From positions 18,906,403 to 18,970,402 of the forward strand of contig NC_079898.1 in NCBI RefSeq assembly GCF_024868665.1: DNA of 64,000 bases. The letters are read 5' to 3'. Positions 10,378 to 22,434 of this stretch are shown here, one piece after another. Each line of letters opens with the position of its first letter. Position 1 is the stretch's first letter. The notes beneath the pieces were generated by a model. The model was not told the origin of the DNA. It was given only the letters and a program-made list of their open reading frames with translations, and did not search any database. The stretch is from Triplophysa rosa. Lineage: Eukaryota > Chordata > Actinopteri > Cypriniformes > Nemacheilidae. A program made the position numbers and the translations under genes.

Positions 10378-13300
10378 TTAGGTGTTGTTCTCCTCGCCTG
10401 TGATGAAAAGGTGGACTGGCTTCTTGGAGTGCTGCATCTGAGCAGCACGATCAGCTCCTGTGATGGCAGCCAGCCGATGTGTGTCGTATCGAGAGTACAG
10501 GGCCGTGCAGGTGAAGCTGGGCGAACTGCCACTCTCTCTAACACCAGCCTGAAGCATATTACACACCTCACTGTAGAAATTAGGGTATGTAGGCAACCCA
10601 TAGAAGATCAGGTTATAGATTCCCTTAATAGTGTACCTGAGGAAATTAGATTAAAAATGCACAAATGTAAATTAAACCAATTTGTTTTGCCATTTCAAGA
10701 ACACAATTGCAAACACATTTGTAAAAACATACCTTTTGTAGAAATGGAACCTTTCTGAGAAAAGCAGAAACTGTTTTTCTCCTTTCTGAAAGTAATGGCG
10801 TGCACGATTGACCTCTGATCTCTGCGAGTACTCGCTGATACTCCCAAAACTGACATCCTTTTTCTTCAGATAGTTCCGCAGACGGACAAAGTCGAAGTAT
10901 GATGGTACATAGATGAGAGTGTGGGACATTACAGAGTCTTTGTACTGTGGCAGAATCTTATCCACAAAGAACTGGAACCTATAGGATCATGGATAGTTTA
11001 AATGCATCTTCAATATTTTGGATAGGCTTTACACAATGATCTAAGCTATACTCTTTGATAATGCTGGATATGTACTAAATTTCGTATGTGCAGTAGTGGA
11101 AAGGGTCCCCGTCGGAACATATTTTATATTTTTAAATCACACTACATTTAAGTATGAAATTGACTGTACATGGCATTTGGTGGCTCTGTAATGTGTGAAT
11201 AAAAAAAGAGAAATTCTCTACATTGTTGAACTGGAACTCCACCAGCCACTGGTTGAAATTTACTGTGACTGATGACTGTTGCCCTCTAGTGTCACAACAT
11301 GAAAAAAGCAGAAGTCTGACCTGGCATCCTGATCCATGAAGCTGTCAGAGTGGAACATCTGGAACACATGTGGTAACTGCACCAGTACCTGACAGATTGA
11401 GCCCACCTTTGGAATGGTCTTACAATGCACCTGAGAAAAATAAGAATATTAGAACACATCCACTACATGTATAAATATGATGTCCATCTGTTTATACAAG
11501 TCATTCTACAATGTAAAAAAATGAGAAACCTCATCAATCCTACAGTGAATTTCCAGTAAATTAAAAAAATGCTTGATCTAAACAAAATGGGCAACATTGG
11601 AGTTAAGTCAATCTGCTGTGTACCTGACCCCTGTAGTTGTGGCAGTGTTTGGTAAGGATGTTGGTGATCTGGGGTTCTTGTATGGCACTGAACACCAGTG
11701 TCTGTCTGTAGTGTGCTGCCCAGTTGTTTAGGTTCCACATGCGCACACGGGAAAAATCGACTCCATGCGAGTCCAGCGGCTGCAGATTCACATGGTTCAA
11801 CACATGCTGCCACAAACATAATATAGAAAAAGATAATGGGAAACTAAGCAAATGATTTGACCTCATATTATTGTAAAATGTCAGTGTAAAATATCAAATC
11901 ATTACTATGGCTTTAACTTTGGCCATTTGTTTCTACGACTAACAGAAATTGGTTTGAGAGAGACTCACCAGCACATGTTCCCAGTTCTGCATAAGGAACA
12001 CATCCGCCTGATCCACAATAAGCAGCTCGATGGAGGAAAGAAAGTCGAAATCTCTCTTGCTCTCACCATCGGCACCCAGAATGGTTCGAAGACCCAGTGG
12101 AGATGCAATGATGATGTCAGAGGAGTAGAATGGAGAATAGAGACACATGCTGCGTTTCATAACAGACACACCTGACGACACAAAGAGAGAAAAAAAATAC
12201 AATGCTACATGTCAAACCAAAAGTAGTGTTTTGATAGCACCATTTGGCCAAAGTTCAGCCAAAAATTCTAGCAGAATGGAAAGCGCTGGTTTCATCGTAC
12301 CTATCCTAAAGTGGTCGTCCACATTTCCAGAGAAGACGGCATGATAATCATCAGGTCTCTGCAGGTTGGATGGTGTGTTGTCTGGCTCTTCCCCAAACTC
12401 TTCCTTGAATCTCTTCTTGTTACTGACGTCCATTTTCTTCCCTTTGGGTTCCATTAGAGTTATGAAGGTCTGGACCACACGCAATGCTCCATCTCTGATT
12501 GGCACTAGAATCAACACCTTGAGGAGGATGGGTAAATATAAATTATGAAGACAATTCAATCCCAGGTGTATGTGGCTATTCCTTAAAAACAAGTTCATTG
12601 TTGTCCATTTCCAAAGTAAACATAATAGTGATTTACATATAATTTGATTCGATAACATCTTCACGTTACAGTCATCAACATCAAGGCCAAGACAAACAAG
12701 GATTAACCCATTCAGCATTTAAAATCAATACATCCAACATTATACACTGGGTATTAAAGAGTACATAACATGAGATTGAGATCATGAAAATGACATTTCA
12801 CGCAGTGTGTAATATTGCCGTGTTTGAAAGTAAGCAGTCTGCCAAGTTGTAAATCCGAAGGTGAATGAATAGTTATTGGCTTGGAAAAAAGGGAGTCGAC
12901 TCTGAATCACAGAAACGAGTCGTCCCTAGTATGATTCGCGAACTGCCACGGATTTACGTCACTACATATAGTCCCCGCCTACGTTTTGCTTGGACTGCCT
13001 GCGAAAACTTCTCTCTTCTACCCCAAACACTGTAGCTTGTGAGCCTCATTCGCGGTAGACCAATCACAGCAGACTAGACCATCTGACAAATCACATCAGA
13101 CTAGGCTAGTGGTAAGGAGGGGATTAGACAGATGAATCGTGGAACTGCCTACTATTACGAAACAATAGTGTTTTTACACCTTCTATGTACATAAACTTGA
13201 TGTTGGACACTCCATAAACCAAAGTAGGATCTTAAAAATCCCTAGTTATGTACTCTTTAAAGTCAGGTTTCATTTATGGATTCTTTTTTATAAAAAAAAT

Positions 13301-15767
13301 CACAATTAAAGCCACTTGTACCTTTGGTCTGGTAATGCCCTGGTCACGAAAATCTTCTTCAGCATGTTTATTTTCCTTCAAGTTGGCATTATTTCTGAGC
13401 ACACGAGAGTTGGCCTTTAATACATGGTTCAGGACATGAAGACAGTAGGCACTCCGCACTTCCTTAGTCTCCCTCAAGGGGGAGCTATTTGCAAAATACA
13501 CATCCCTGTATGTACCTGCAAAAACAAATTATGCAAAAGCATGAAACACACTATCACAGACAAAACACACAAAAACAACAGCTAAATGTCCTTTTAAATA
13601 ATCTAGGCTCACATGACATTTAAGTTTATTGACATACCCATGAGCCCAAGCAGTTCCTTCTGTAACTCTGTGACATCCGGCACAGCCCCACTTCCAGATT
13701 GGGAGGACTGGTTAAGCCAGCACCAATTGGCCTGGATGGTTTTGTGAATAGGTGAGACAGGAGCAGAGGAGGGCTGTCCCAAAGCAGGGAAACGTTCCAG
13801 CGGACGCACACACTGCAGAGTGCCCAGTTTTGGCCACTGGAGAAAACAGAAATTAAGAGTTTGTCTCTCCTTATATTTGAAATACTATGTATGATTTTAA
13901 CAAATATATGTAATAACTGCCAAAATCAAATGAAAACAATGTGTCTTGAATTTGACAACATACCTTAACCTGAGTCTTGAACTTTGACCCCCCTGAGATT
14001 TGACTCACTTCTACTTCACTGAGTTCTATCTCCTGGTGCTCCACAAACATGTCTGCAAGAACGAATGAGTTCGAAAGCAGAAAAAAACATTTATTATACA
14101 TCCGTTGAGTCTATTAACAGTCTCAGACTTGCTCCCAAATTGCGCACGTTAAGGGATAGTTCACCCAAAAATGAAAATTCTGTCATCATTCACTCACCTT
14201 CGAGTTTTCCCATAGTAGGAAAAATTACTTTATCATTCTTTATCAAATCAGTCTGATTTGCTGATTTATAAAATGTGTAACGCTTTGTGCCTGCCACACT
14301 TGACACTGATGTATACCGTAATAATGAACAGTGGCTTGTACATATTAGTGATGGGTTTGAAATAAGTAAGAGAACACCATTTAAATAGACAGTACACATT
14401 CATTTATAATTTCAGGTAAGAATTCAAGCTTACACTATAACATAAATCATGTCTCACCCTCTTTCAACTCTTCTGAGTTCTCTCCCTCTGCAGGCAAGTT
14501 TTTCTCTAAACAGAATGCAGCTTCATTCTTCTTATCTGTAAACTCTCCCTCTGTAATTTTCTCTGTGTCTTCTTCATTTTTTTTTTCAGGTTGTTCTTTA
14601 TTTTCTGGGTCATCGGGTAAGTCTTTATTCTCTTCTCCCAAATCTTCTTCATCATCCTCTTCCTCTAAATCTTCTTCCTCATCTTCTTCGTTCTCGTTTT
14701 CTTCCCCCTCTCCTTCAGCTAGAACCAAACAGAGGCATTTAAAATCAGCACAGTAACTCTGCAAGTACTTACAACATCAAACACCATTTTGTAACTTCAC
14801 TTTTTATAAACTACCATTCAAAAATTGGACTGGATTGCTAAAGGAAAAGAATTCAACCAGTTCCCAGCACACTTGGAAAATCCTTGGCTGGATTTGCTCA
14901 CGAGTGTTATTCCAAACCTTTCCTACATAGAAAAATCTTATTTTGTATCCAGCTGAAGAAAATAAAATCAGGTTTGGAATAACAAACAGGGATGAGTAAA
15001 TAATAATAGAATTTTCATTTTGGGGATTCTCATTTTTGTTAGAAATGAGACTGTAGACTTACGTTCAACAGCTTCTAGAACTTCCTCCTCTTCCTCATCC
15101 ACTTCACTTTCTTCATCTTCACTGTTGTCATCAGCACCCTGGATCATCGTGGACAGCAGTTTCTGATATGCAGACTGCTGTTCTTCATCACTGCCTTCCT
15201 CATACTCGGGTTCCGGGCGTTGTGGATGACTGTTGGGCTGGTAAAGAAAATTATGAACACATTGAGGCTTCCTAAAGATGGCAAAACTAAAAACAAGCTA
15301 TTCAAATTAATGCATGGGCATCTTTGCTGGAGACTCCACAAAGTAACAGCTCTACATACATCAGCAGTCAAATCAAGCTCATTCACACCGGATTCGTGCC
15401 TATCCAGTAAAAACCGTACAGAAGGAGATTGCTGGAGCCGCTTTGTGACCTGCACCTCACTTCTACATAACTTATGTCACGACTAAAAAACATACTGGTC
15501 TACTGTTACTACTTACCAAGCGCAAAATCTGAGTTTCCTCGGGCCTGTCCACAACACTATGAACGACAGAAAAATATTAACTTAACGTTAGCTGTTATGT
15601 TGGAAGCTCACATGTAAGGCTAACTTCTACTCTTTGATGTTCTAAACAACGGTTCGACATACTCACTTATCATGAAAAGGATGCTGTTCTCCATACTCCT
15701 TTAGATGTTTCTTCTGTTTCTTATTTAAATTGCTAACCTCTTGGTTTCCTCTCTTTCTTCTGCCCAT
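10378..15767 (-). CDS. utp25: utp25 / diexf (def): U3 snoRNP-associated SSU processome protein, 13 exons
   Basis: Nucleolar factor for 18S rRNA maturation; in zebrafish the orthologue is Def, needed for digestive organ growth and p53 turnover (known of the family). I joined exons 15667-15767, 15517-15556, 15063-15237, 14458-14718, 13964-14052, 13638-13836, 13322-13515, 12301-12517, 11969-12171, 11624-11806, 11321-11430, 10733-10978 and 10378-10636. All introns are GT/AG, and the total is 2277 nt, i.e. 758 codons plus stop, close to the human length. The start ATG has A at -3 and G at +4. Residues 1-47 are basic (MGRRKRG). About 60-190 are very acidic (Glu/Asp runs in exons 3-4). About 290-758 form the Utp25 domain, a degenerate DEAD-box helicase fold: [14 protein letters not shown] near 355, [13 protein letters not shown] near 480 in place of [23 protein letters not shown] in exon 12, and a C-terminus ending [12 protein letters not shown]. 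No Walker A motif was seen. The peptide matches my memory of human UTP25 throughout. Confidence 0.96.
12758..13256. mobile_element. TIR element flanked by TTAA in utp25 intron 7
   Basis: AGAGTACATAAC at the left and GTTATGTACTCT at the right form a perfect 12-bp inverted repeat. TTAA lies directly outside both ends (12754-12757 and 13257-13260). The interior has no open frame of note. TTAA duplication is the hallmark of piggyBac-type insertion, but the terminus lacks the usual CCC start, so TTAA may instead be part of the repeat. It occupies most of the largest utp25 intron. Confidence 0.6.
14149..14240 (+). repeat. fragment of GGGATAGTTCACCC MITE in utp25 intron 4
   Basis: AAGGGATAGTTCACCCAAAA, then ATTCTGTCATCATTCACTCACC and CCATAGTAGGAAAAATTAC. 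These match the left half of the longer copies at 30719 and 61107; the right half is missing. Confidence 0.75.
14895..15027. repeat. fragment of GGGATAGTTCACCC-type MITE in utp25 intron 3
   Basis: GTTATTCCAAACC pairs with GGTTTGGAATAAC, and the unit ends in AGAATTTTCATTTTGGGG, typical of this foldback family. Internally deleted and diverged. Confidence 0.6.
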
Positions 15768-18700
15768 GTTTGTACACACGTGTGTGTACTCCACACTAAT
15801 CTTTTCTTCGTGGATAATAATCCACGCCGGCTAACACTCTTGCGCCACCTATCGACCTGGAGTAAGTGTACTGTAGTAGAGACACGGAGGGTTTTGTAAG
15901 GTTAGGTTTAGGGTTGGGGGAGGTGTAGTCGTTAGCTAATGTAATTTATTGTAATTATATGGCGAGATTTTGCACCACTTCCGGCCGTAGCTGTATCTCT
16001 TCTAGCAACAACCGGGAAACAGTGCCAGGGACAGCAATTGTATTCGTAAAAACGGTCAGAATCTATTTTAACAGTTGAAAGTTAAACTACTTATGTAAAC
16101 AAAGATTAACATTTGTAACACATATACACTACCGTTCAAAATAATCTTGATCTGTTTTTTTTTGCATATATAATATTAAAAATGTTATGTAGATGACTTG
16201 GACCAAATAGAAAAGAAAAGGCCACCATGAAAGGATGGGAGAAATGAGCCCAGAATAGCTTCTTTAATACTCCTAAAAAAAAGCAGGTTCCCACAGTTAC
16301 ATATTTTTTCTTAGTTTTGAGATATTCTATAAATTATGGTGTGTAAATTTAGGAAAATACTGGCAAATATATACACTGAGTGCACCTCGGATATGATGTT
16401 TCAGCACCTGTCAAAGCAAAAAGAGTCATGTCATCAGTTTACCTTTCAATGGACCTCATTTAGAGGTGTTCATAGTGTTCCATTAGTAGATTCCCTGCCA
16501 TAGTATATAGGGCCTTTGACATGCTCTATCATTCCCCTGTGAGTCAAAGAGTCAGCTTTAAGTAATTACATACACCGCAGGCGTGTAGGAATGGATCTCA
16601 CCGGCCCTTCAGGTGCAGCGGACGTATCGGGTGTTCATCAAAATCACAGAAGAACCAATGTTTGATGTGCACTTACTCGACTGTAGTCGAAAATATCTTG
16701 GCTGGAGCGCAGTGTAAGAATGTATGTAATTGATTTGATCATTGAAAATTGTTCCATAACGTTCAATGAAAACAGATGTGGGGTTACCAAATACGGAGAC
16801 AGTTTTTAAAAGTTATTTATATATTTATTTATTTAATTCTCCCAGAGAGCACCCCCCTCCACCCCAGCCTCTGAGAACATGTGGTCTATGATTATAAAGC
16901 ATATTCCCCACTGGTGATTAGGGTGCCTATGAATAACAGCAGGGCTGGAGGCCAGAAAAAACAAGGGGAGCTGAAACAAATGAACCACACACATCTCAGC
17001 TCAGGGGTGAGTCATAAACACACCAAAGGTTAGAAAAACACGGTTGGGTGCCAGCGTGAAGACAAGGTAAGTGTCCCTGAACGCCACTGAACGCCATCCC
17101 AAGGAGTCGAAGTGGAGATGACGGATTGAACGCCGCCTGTGGTCTGTTGCCCACTTATTGTGATAAAGCATTCTCTGTGTGTGTGTAAATAAGAGGCAAA
17201 TTCATCCACTTGACAGAGTTTATGTCCTTTTCTTATTTCCCTCTGTTGTGTTTCGCTGGCATTGTATCCTAAACTGGACGGTTTGATCTTCCCACCTCTG
17301 CTGGAGAGATTTTTTTTTTAAGTACAATATGCCATTGTTGCCGTAAATGCATCTCATGTTCTGTATTTTGAAAAGTGGTTTGTTTCACCATTGCCGTATC
17401 TATTAGTGCAAAAAATCCACCTATTTCAACTTGAAAACTTTAGTTTAAATGCTGCCTCAATTTTTTTCAAACTGGCTTGCTCTATTTTTTTTAATACTGT
17501 TTTTTAATACTAAGATGCCTTTAAAAAAACAAGTTGCATTTCATATTCTGTAGCTTATAAAATGATGTTGAAATTGGTTAAAATGGTTAAAAGTAATGGA
17601 AAATGTGTCAACATAATGAGCAAGTCATTTTTTACCATGTATGCGAGACTGTTTAAAGAGTTCCTCTCCGTAACACTAGAGGGCACACTGTTTCTCTTAC
17701 TGTCAATCAGATGTGCATCTTTTTAACCTCTTAATAAAAAAACACACATCAACTTAATGGTTTTGATGGCGGGACAGGAGAATAAACCACCATTAATTTT
17801 CATTAAGAGCAGTGTTCTGAATATTCTCTGCCTGTTTCAAAATTGGCATCAAATAAAGTGAGTAATTATTGGAACCTTCTCAAATGATGATAATTATGCA
17901 CCTATCAATTGCATTTACTGAACCAAATTGCATTTAATTGACCAAATATTTATCCAATTTTCAACTCAACGGAGTTGCTTTACTGGGGCACCCATGTTTG
18001 AAACAGAAAAATCTTTATTCTGTTTAGTAAGAGATCCAACATGCTCAAATCCTGTTGTTGATCATTTGTGTTGACCTGTTGCAGCTGGTTTGCATGTGTT
18101 GGAGTCTGATGCCTCTTGAAGTGTTTTCCAGCTTGTTAAAGAAATGAGAGACAAAACTACAGCACTCTGAAAGAAAAATGCAGACGTTTATGGGACTCTT
18201 GTTAAATTACCCACATCAAAATGAAACAGCCTCTCGCCAATAATTGGCAGCAGAGTTAGTCTTACAGAAACATTTAGCCTGAGGCTTACAGTGGGGTATG
18301 TATAGCAAAGGGGCAGATAGTAATTTATAAGTATGATTTTAGGTAGATTTGCGCCAGGCAGACACAAACAGGCACTAGATTGAAACATAAGCACAGAGTG
18401 ATATATAAAATATTTAAATGTTATTGTTGGACGTTGGTGCTTGTGCAAAAGTGGGCCTATAGGCCTACATATGCTCAAGAAAGTCATGTTTGGGACTGTG
18501 CCTATATGTCCAGTAGATTGAGTTCTCACACCTGGGGTTTCAGTAAACAGTGACTGAATCCATGAACCCTGGGCCAAAGCTAATCCACGAATTCAGTCAA
18601 TCAAGATCTATGAATCCTTAAAACCCTTTATACATCCCTTCCCTGAAGTGTGAGAGAGAGAGTGTGTGTATTTGATTAAAACACTTCACCTGGTAGTATT

Positions 18701-19500
18701 TGTTTAGATAGGCTGTTAAACCACAGATGGAACGTAATCTGTCTAAAAGAGTGAAGGTTCACACTCATTGCCCACAGCAACTCGGAACATTCCAACGCTG
18801 CCGATGACAACTTTATGATTAGAACTAATTCACTCCTTTGTGTTGTGGCTTCATAGAAATGCTTTAAAGACTTTAAATTAAATGATTCTCAAAGGCATGA
18901 GAATGGTCTTTAGAGAGTTCATCTGAGTCTTTGGAGTCCAAAAAGATAAACTGAACTAATGCTTGCTTTTACAGAGGCATACTGAGAATTAAAACCATGT
19001 CGTTTCGTTGTCTGAACAAAATCTCATACAAGAACGCAGGTATTAAGAACATAAACAGAAATAGCTTTCCAACAGAAAATAATCCTTTGTATAATGTTTC
19101 ATTTGAACAGTGCCAAGTGTTGTGATAACAGACAGATAACTGAATGAGAGAAGGTGCCAATGGGATCGAAAAAATTACCTGCAGAGGCGTGCCCGCCTGT
19201 CAGCAAATATGTGCACATACAACATACACACATTGTTTGTTGATGAAAAGAGTATTGTCTGGTTTTTGGAACACAGTGGTGTCTGATGGTGTTTGTTTCC
19301 AGCACTCTGTGGAATTTGGCTTGTAGCTTCCTGATACACCACACCTAATTACACAAATGCTTATCTGTAACGTCACCTTAATACACCTGTTTAAAAGACA
19401 AGCAAAACAAAGTTGAGGTGAAACGTTAATACAGAAAAGGTATTTCTTAATGTTAGTGTTGAAACTCTCTTAAGACTGAACTTACATTATTTAACACAGT
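15768..19500. other. tract upstream of utp25; nothing recognised
   Basis: The first 200 bases would hold the utp25 promoter; they contain CACGTGTGTG-like and CCACTTCCGGCCG (ETS-like) sequence near 15970-15990 but no clear TATA box. The remainder is AT-rich. No exon, RNA gene or full transposon was recognised; the frame at 18188-18577 looks accidental. Confidence 0.35.
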
Positions 19501-19524
19501 TGATGTGAAGAAAGCTAACACTGA

Positions 19525-19856
19525 TTAAAGGTCAAGTGTATAAAATTAAGCGGCATCTAGCGGTAAGATTTCAAATTGCAACCAACGGCTCACTCCACCG
19601 TTCTCCCCTCCCTTTCGAAGCACTACGGAGGCTGACACAGAACTAAGATGTCGTCACATTTTCGCTTCTTTGCCAAAGGAGGTAACGTATTTACGAAACA
19701 CGCTTTAGAGCAGTTTGTCCGTTTATGGCTACCGTAGAAGCAACATGGCGAATTCCATGTACGGGGACCTGTGGTGTATGTAAATAGCTCATTCTAAGGT
19801 AATAAAAACATAACACTTCATTATGTAAGGTCTTTATACACCTTTGAAAACTATGT
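19525..19856 (+). mobile_element. short interspersed repeat, TTAAAGGTCMAGTGTR family (copy 1)
   Basis: Shares long similarity (AAATTGCAACCAACGGCTCA; GGCTGACACAGAACTAAGAT; TTCTTTGCCAAAGGA; GAATTCCATG) with 39984-40290 and, inverted, with 47270-47588. No protein coding. The family is unnamed here; three copies in one window mark it as a dispersed repeat. Confidence 0.85.
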
Positions 19857-19997
19857 AGGCCTATCACTCTAAGAAACGTTGGGTTATTTTTTGTAACCCA
19901 ATAGTTGGGTTAGAGATATTGGGTCATTTTGTTGGGTTATTTCTGACGTTCATTGGGTCATTTCTGTAACAACCCAGCCAGTTGGGTTAAAATTTAG

Positions 19998-20082
19998 CTG
20001 TGTGAGCGGTTATTTAAAATTTCAACGGACCACTGGCGTGGCGCCAGTCGTCCGTTGAAATTTTAAATAACCGCTCACACAG
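19998..20082. repeat. 85-bp near-perfect palindrome
   Basis: Outer arms 19998-20029 and 20051-20082 are exact inverse complements over 32 bp (left arm starts CTGTGTGAGCGGTTATTTAA). The inner 20030-20050 continues the pairing with a single C-C mismatch, one G-T wobble and a 1-nt centre near GGCGTGGCGCC. It could extrude a cruciform or form a long RNA hairpin. Confidence 0.92.
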
Positions 20083-20161
20083 TTGACAGGTAAGTTAATA
20101 TTAATAATACTTATTAAATGTGCGTGTGTATGTGTGTGTATATACAAAATATATATATATA

Positions 20162-20790
20162 CAGGTGCTGGTCATATAATTAGAATATCATCAAAAAGTT
20201 GATTCATTTCACTAATTCCATTCAAAAAGTGAAACTTGTATATTATATTCATTCATTACACACAGACTGATATATTTCAAATGTTTATTTCTTTTAATTT
20301 GATGATTATAACTGACAACTAATGAAAATCCCAAATTCAGTATCTCAGAAAATTAGAATATTACTTAAAACCAATAAAAAGAAAGGATTTTTAGAAATCT
20401 TGGCCAACTGAAAAGCATGAACATGAAAAGTATGAGCATGTACAGCACTCAATACTTAGTTGGGGCTCCTTTTGCCTGAATTACTGCAGCAATGCGGCGT
20501 GGCATGGAGTCGATCAGTCTGTGGCACTGCTCGGGTATTATGAGAGCCCAGGTTGCTCTGATAGTGGCCTTCAGCTCTTCTGCATTGTTGGTTCTGGCAT
20601 ATCGCATCTTCCTCTTCACAATACCCCATAGATTTTCTATAAGGGTTAAGGTCAGGCGAGTTTGCTGGCCAATTAAGAACAGGGATACCATGGTCCTTAA
20701 ACCAGGTACTGGTAGCTTTGGCACTGTGTGCAGGTGCCAAGTCCTGTTGGAAAATGAAATCTGCATCTCCATAAAGTTGGTCAGCAGCAG
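20162..20790 (-). mobile_element. truncated Tc1-like transposon
   Basis: The left terminus starts ACAGGTGCTGGTCATATAAT next to TA repeats, an end common to fish Tc1 elements. The element breaks off around 20790 in a (TA)-rich run, so the half with the transposase N-terminus and the other TIR is missing. Confidence 0.8.
20449..20780 (-). pseudogene. Tc1-like transposase fragment (DD34E), frameshifted
   Basis: C-terminal third of a Tc1 transposase. FQQDLAPAHSAKAT carries the second Asp and SPDLNP is read in one frame. IENLWG with the catalytic Glu, then MRYARTNNAEELKATIRATW and SMPRRIAAVIQAKGAPTKY, is read in the adjacent frame, so an indel lies near 20640. The catalytic spacing counts to 34, unlike the DD36E element at 8 kb, so it is a different family. 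No N-terminal DNA-binding region. Confidence 0.88.
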
Positions 20791-21410
20791 TATATATACA
20801 TACATATATGTATTTTAAGCGACGACAATACTTTATGTGCGAAAAACAAACCAAAATAATGACTTTAATCGATATATTCTCCTCTGGCTTATGAGTCTAT
20901 TGTGTGTGTTCACGAGAGCACTTTGATTATTATCAATTATTATCTTATATAAATGATAATTATAAATGATTATCTATGTTGTGCATTATTTGTTTACACT
21001 GCAATACAATAATAATAAATAGGATGGCCAAAATAATAAATAACAAATTAAGAGTTTGGTTCCAAAATTAGATAAAATCATGTTTTTCTATTGTGCATTC
21101 CAATTAATATTAATCAAACTGCAGTTGGTTTATTTTGATTTAAGCCACAATAACAAAAAAATACAGCTAACTAACACAATAAAACACATTAAAAACATGA
21201 TAACATAATAAAAAACATGATTTTTGAAAAATTGAATTGTTATCTCATTTTGGAAACAAACTCTTCAAATATAACAATAATAATAAAATAATAAATAACA
21301 TGTTGGCAAAAATAACCCAACAAATTAGTTATTTCATAACCCAACAGTTTGGTTAAACTTGTAACCCAATATATTGGGTTAAAATAAACAAATAATGGGT
21401 TGGTGCTATA

Positions 21411-21850
21411 GTAATCCAGAAGTGCACATATTTCTCACAAATGTTTTTAGTGAGTATATTATATTGTATTACACACTGGCCTTTAAAGGTCTCATGAACT
21501 GGGCTTGTTTATTGTTTTATACTGTTGTATGAGGTCTACTTATGACGTTCGCGTGGTTTTTACATTCAAAAACATCAAAATCAATAAGTAATAGGCTATT
21601 TTCTACCCGGGTTTTGAGGCCAGCTCTACAAACGCTCGGTTTTAATGGGCGTGCCGCATTGAAGACTTGGAAGTAAACGCCCACTGCTTTGATTGGATAG
21701 CAGTTTGCATAGTAAACTTAGTTGGAGCCTTCTGTGAATTTGGTTAGAGACGTAACATTAGGTTACACATTAGTACCAGTCGCATGAGATTAGCATTATC
21801 TGGGGACCTCGTGTGATTTATAAATTACCTCCCCACATCAGTATTTCTGT
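21411..21850. other. tract with repeat-like sequence, no gene
   Basis: 21484-21760 (GGTCTCATGAACTGGGCTTG onward) has the look of a dispersed fish repeat, but I see no second clear copy here to prove it. No coding exon. Confidence 0.3.
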
Positions 21851-22370
21851 CTGGACCACTGTCGTCAATTATTTAACGATAGCATATATTTAGTTTGGCG
21901 GAATGAAACTGTTCTGGGCAAACTCTCTGCAGCCTTGCATGGACATAGGAGGAGCGCAACAATACATGTCCCCCCACTTGGGGAACCAGAACAGTTCCTG
22001 ATGCATAACAGGATTAAATGAAAAGATCCGAAGATACAGGCAGATAAGGAGGAGATGGGATGGAGGTTGGTTTTATGTGCAACACGATTAAGTAGCTGAT
22101 AAGGAGCAAAGAACATGCAACTTAAATAGGACGCAGTCTAGTGTGTGTAGTATGACTATTGGTTAACGTTGATTACTGCACCTGATGTGATCAGCTGATG
22201 CAAGCTGAATTTACGTGACCTGCCATAACTAATGCTACTCTTGATTTCTGTCAGGACCACTGTCGCCAATTATTTAATTAGTTTGGCAGAATTAAACTGT
22301 TCTGGGCAAACTCTCTGCCCGTCCATACAGCCTTGCATGGACATAGCAGGAACGCAGCAATACATGTCCC
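21851..22370. repeat. duplicated ~125-bp block, two direct copies
   Basis: Copy 1 at 21851-21975 and copy 2 at 22251-22372 share GGACCACTGTCG, CAATTATTTAA, AAACTGTTCTGGGCAAACTC, CCTTGCATGGACATAG and CAATACATGTCCCCC, with small indels. They are spaced about 400 bp apart, ahead of the minisatellite and the DIRS copy. Confidence 0.8.
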
Positions 22371-22434
22371 CCAAAACAAAATGATTGCCACCAAAACAAA
22401 ATCATTCCCCAAAAACAAATAAGCATGCAGACAC

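Larger units (their letters stand above)
19870..21410. mobile_element. composite unit bounded by GTTGGGTT/AACCCAAC repeats
   Basis: Left end 19875-19990 has repeated GTTGGGTTA and TTGGGTCATTT; right end 21305-21400 has AATAACCCAACA, TAACCCAATA and TTGGGTTAAA, largely in inverted relation. Between them lie an 85-bp palindrome and a broken Tc1 element. It reads as a foldback-type element later invaded by a Tc1 copy; the boundaries are approximate. Confidence 0.5.

Noticed and set aside
14565..14756. Serine-rich open frame on the plus strand
   Set aside because: Exact antisense of the acidic Glu/Asp tract in utp25 exon 4; a shadow.
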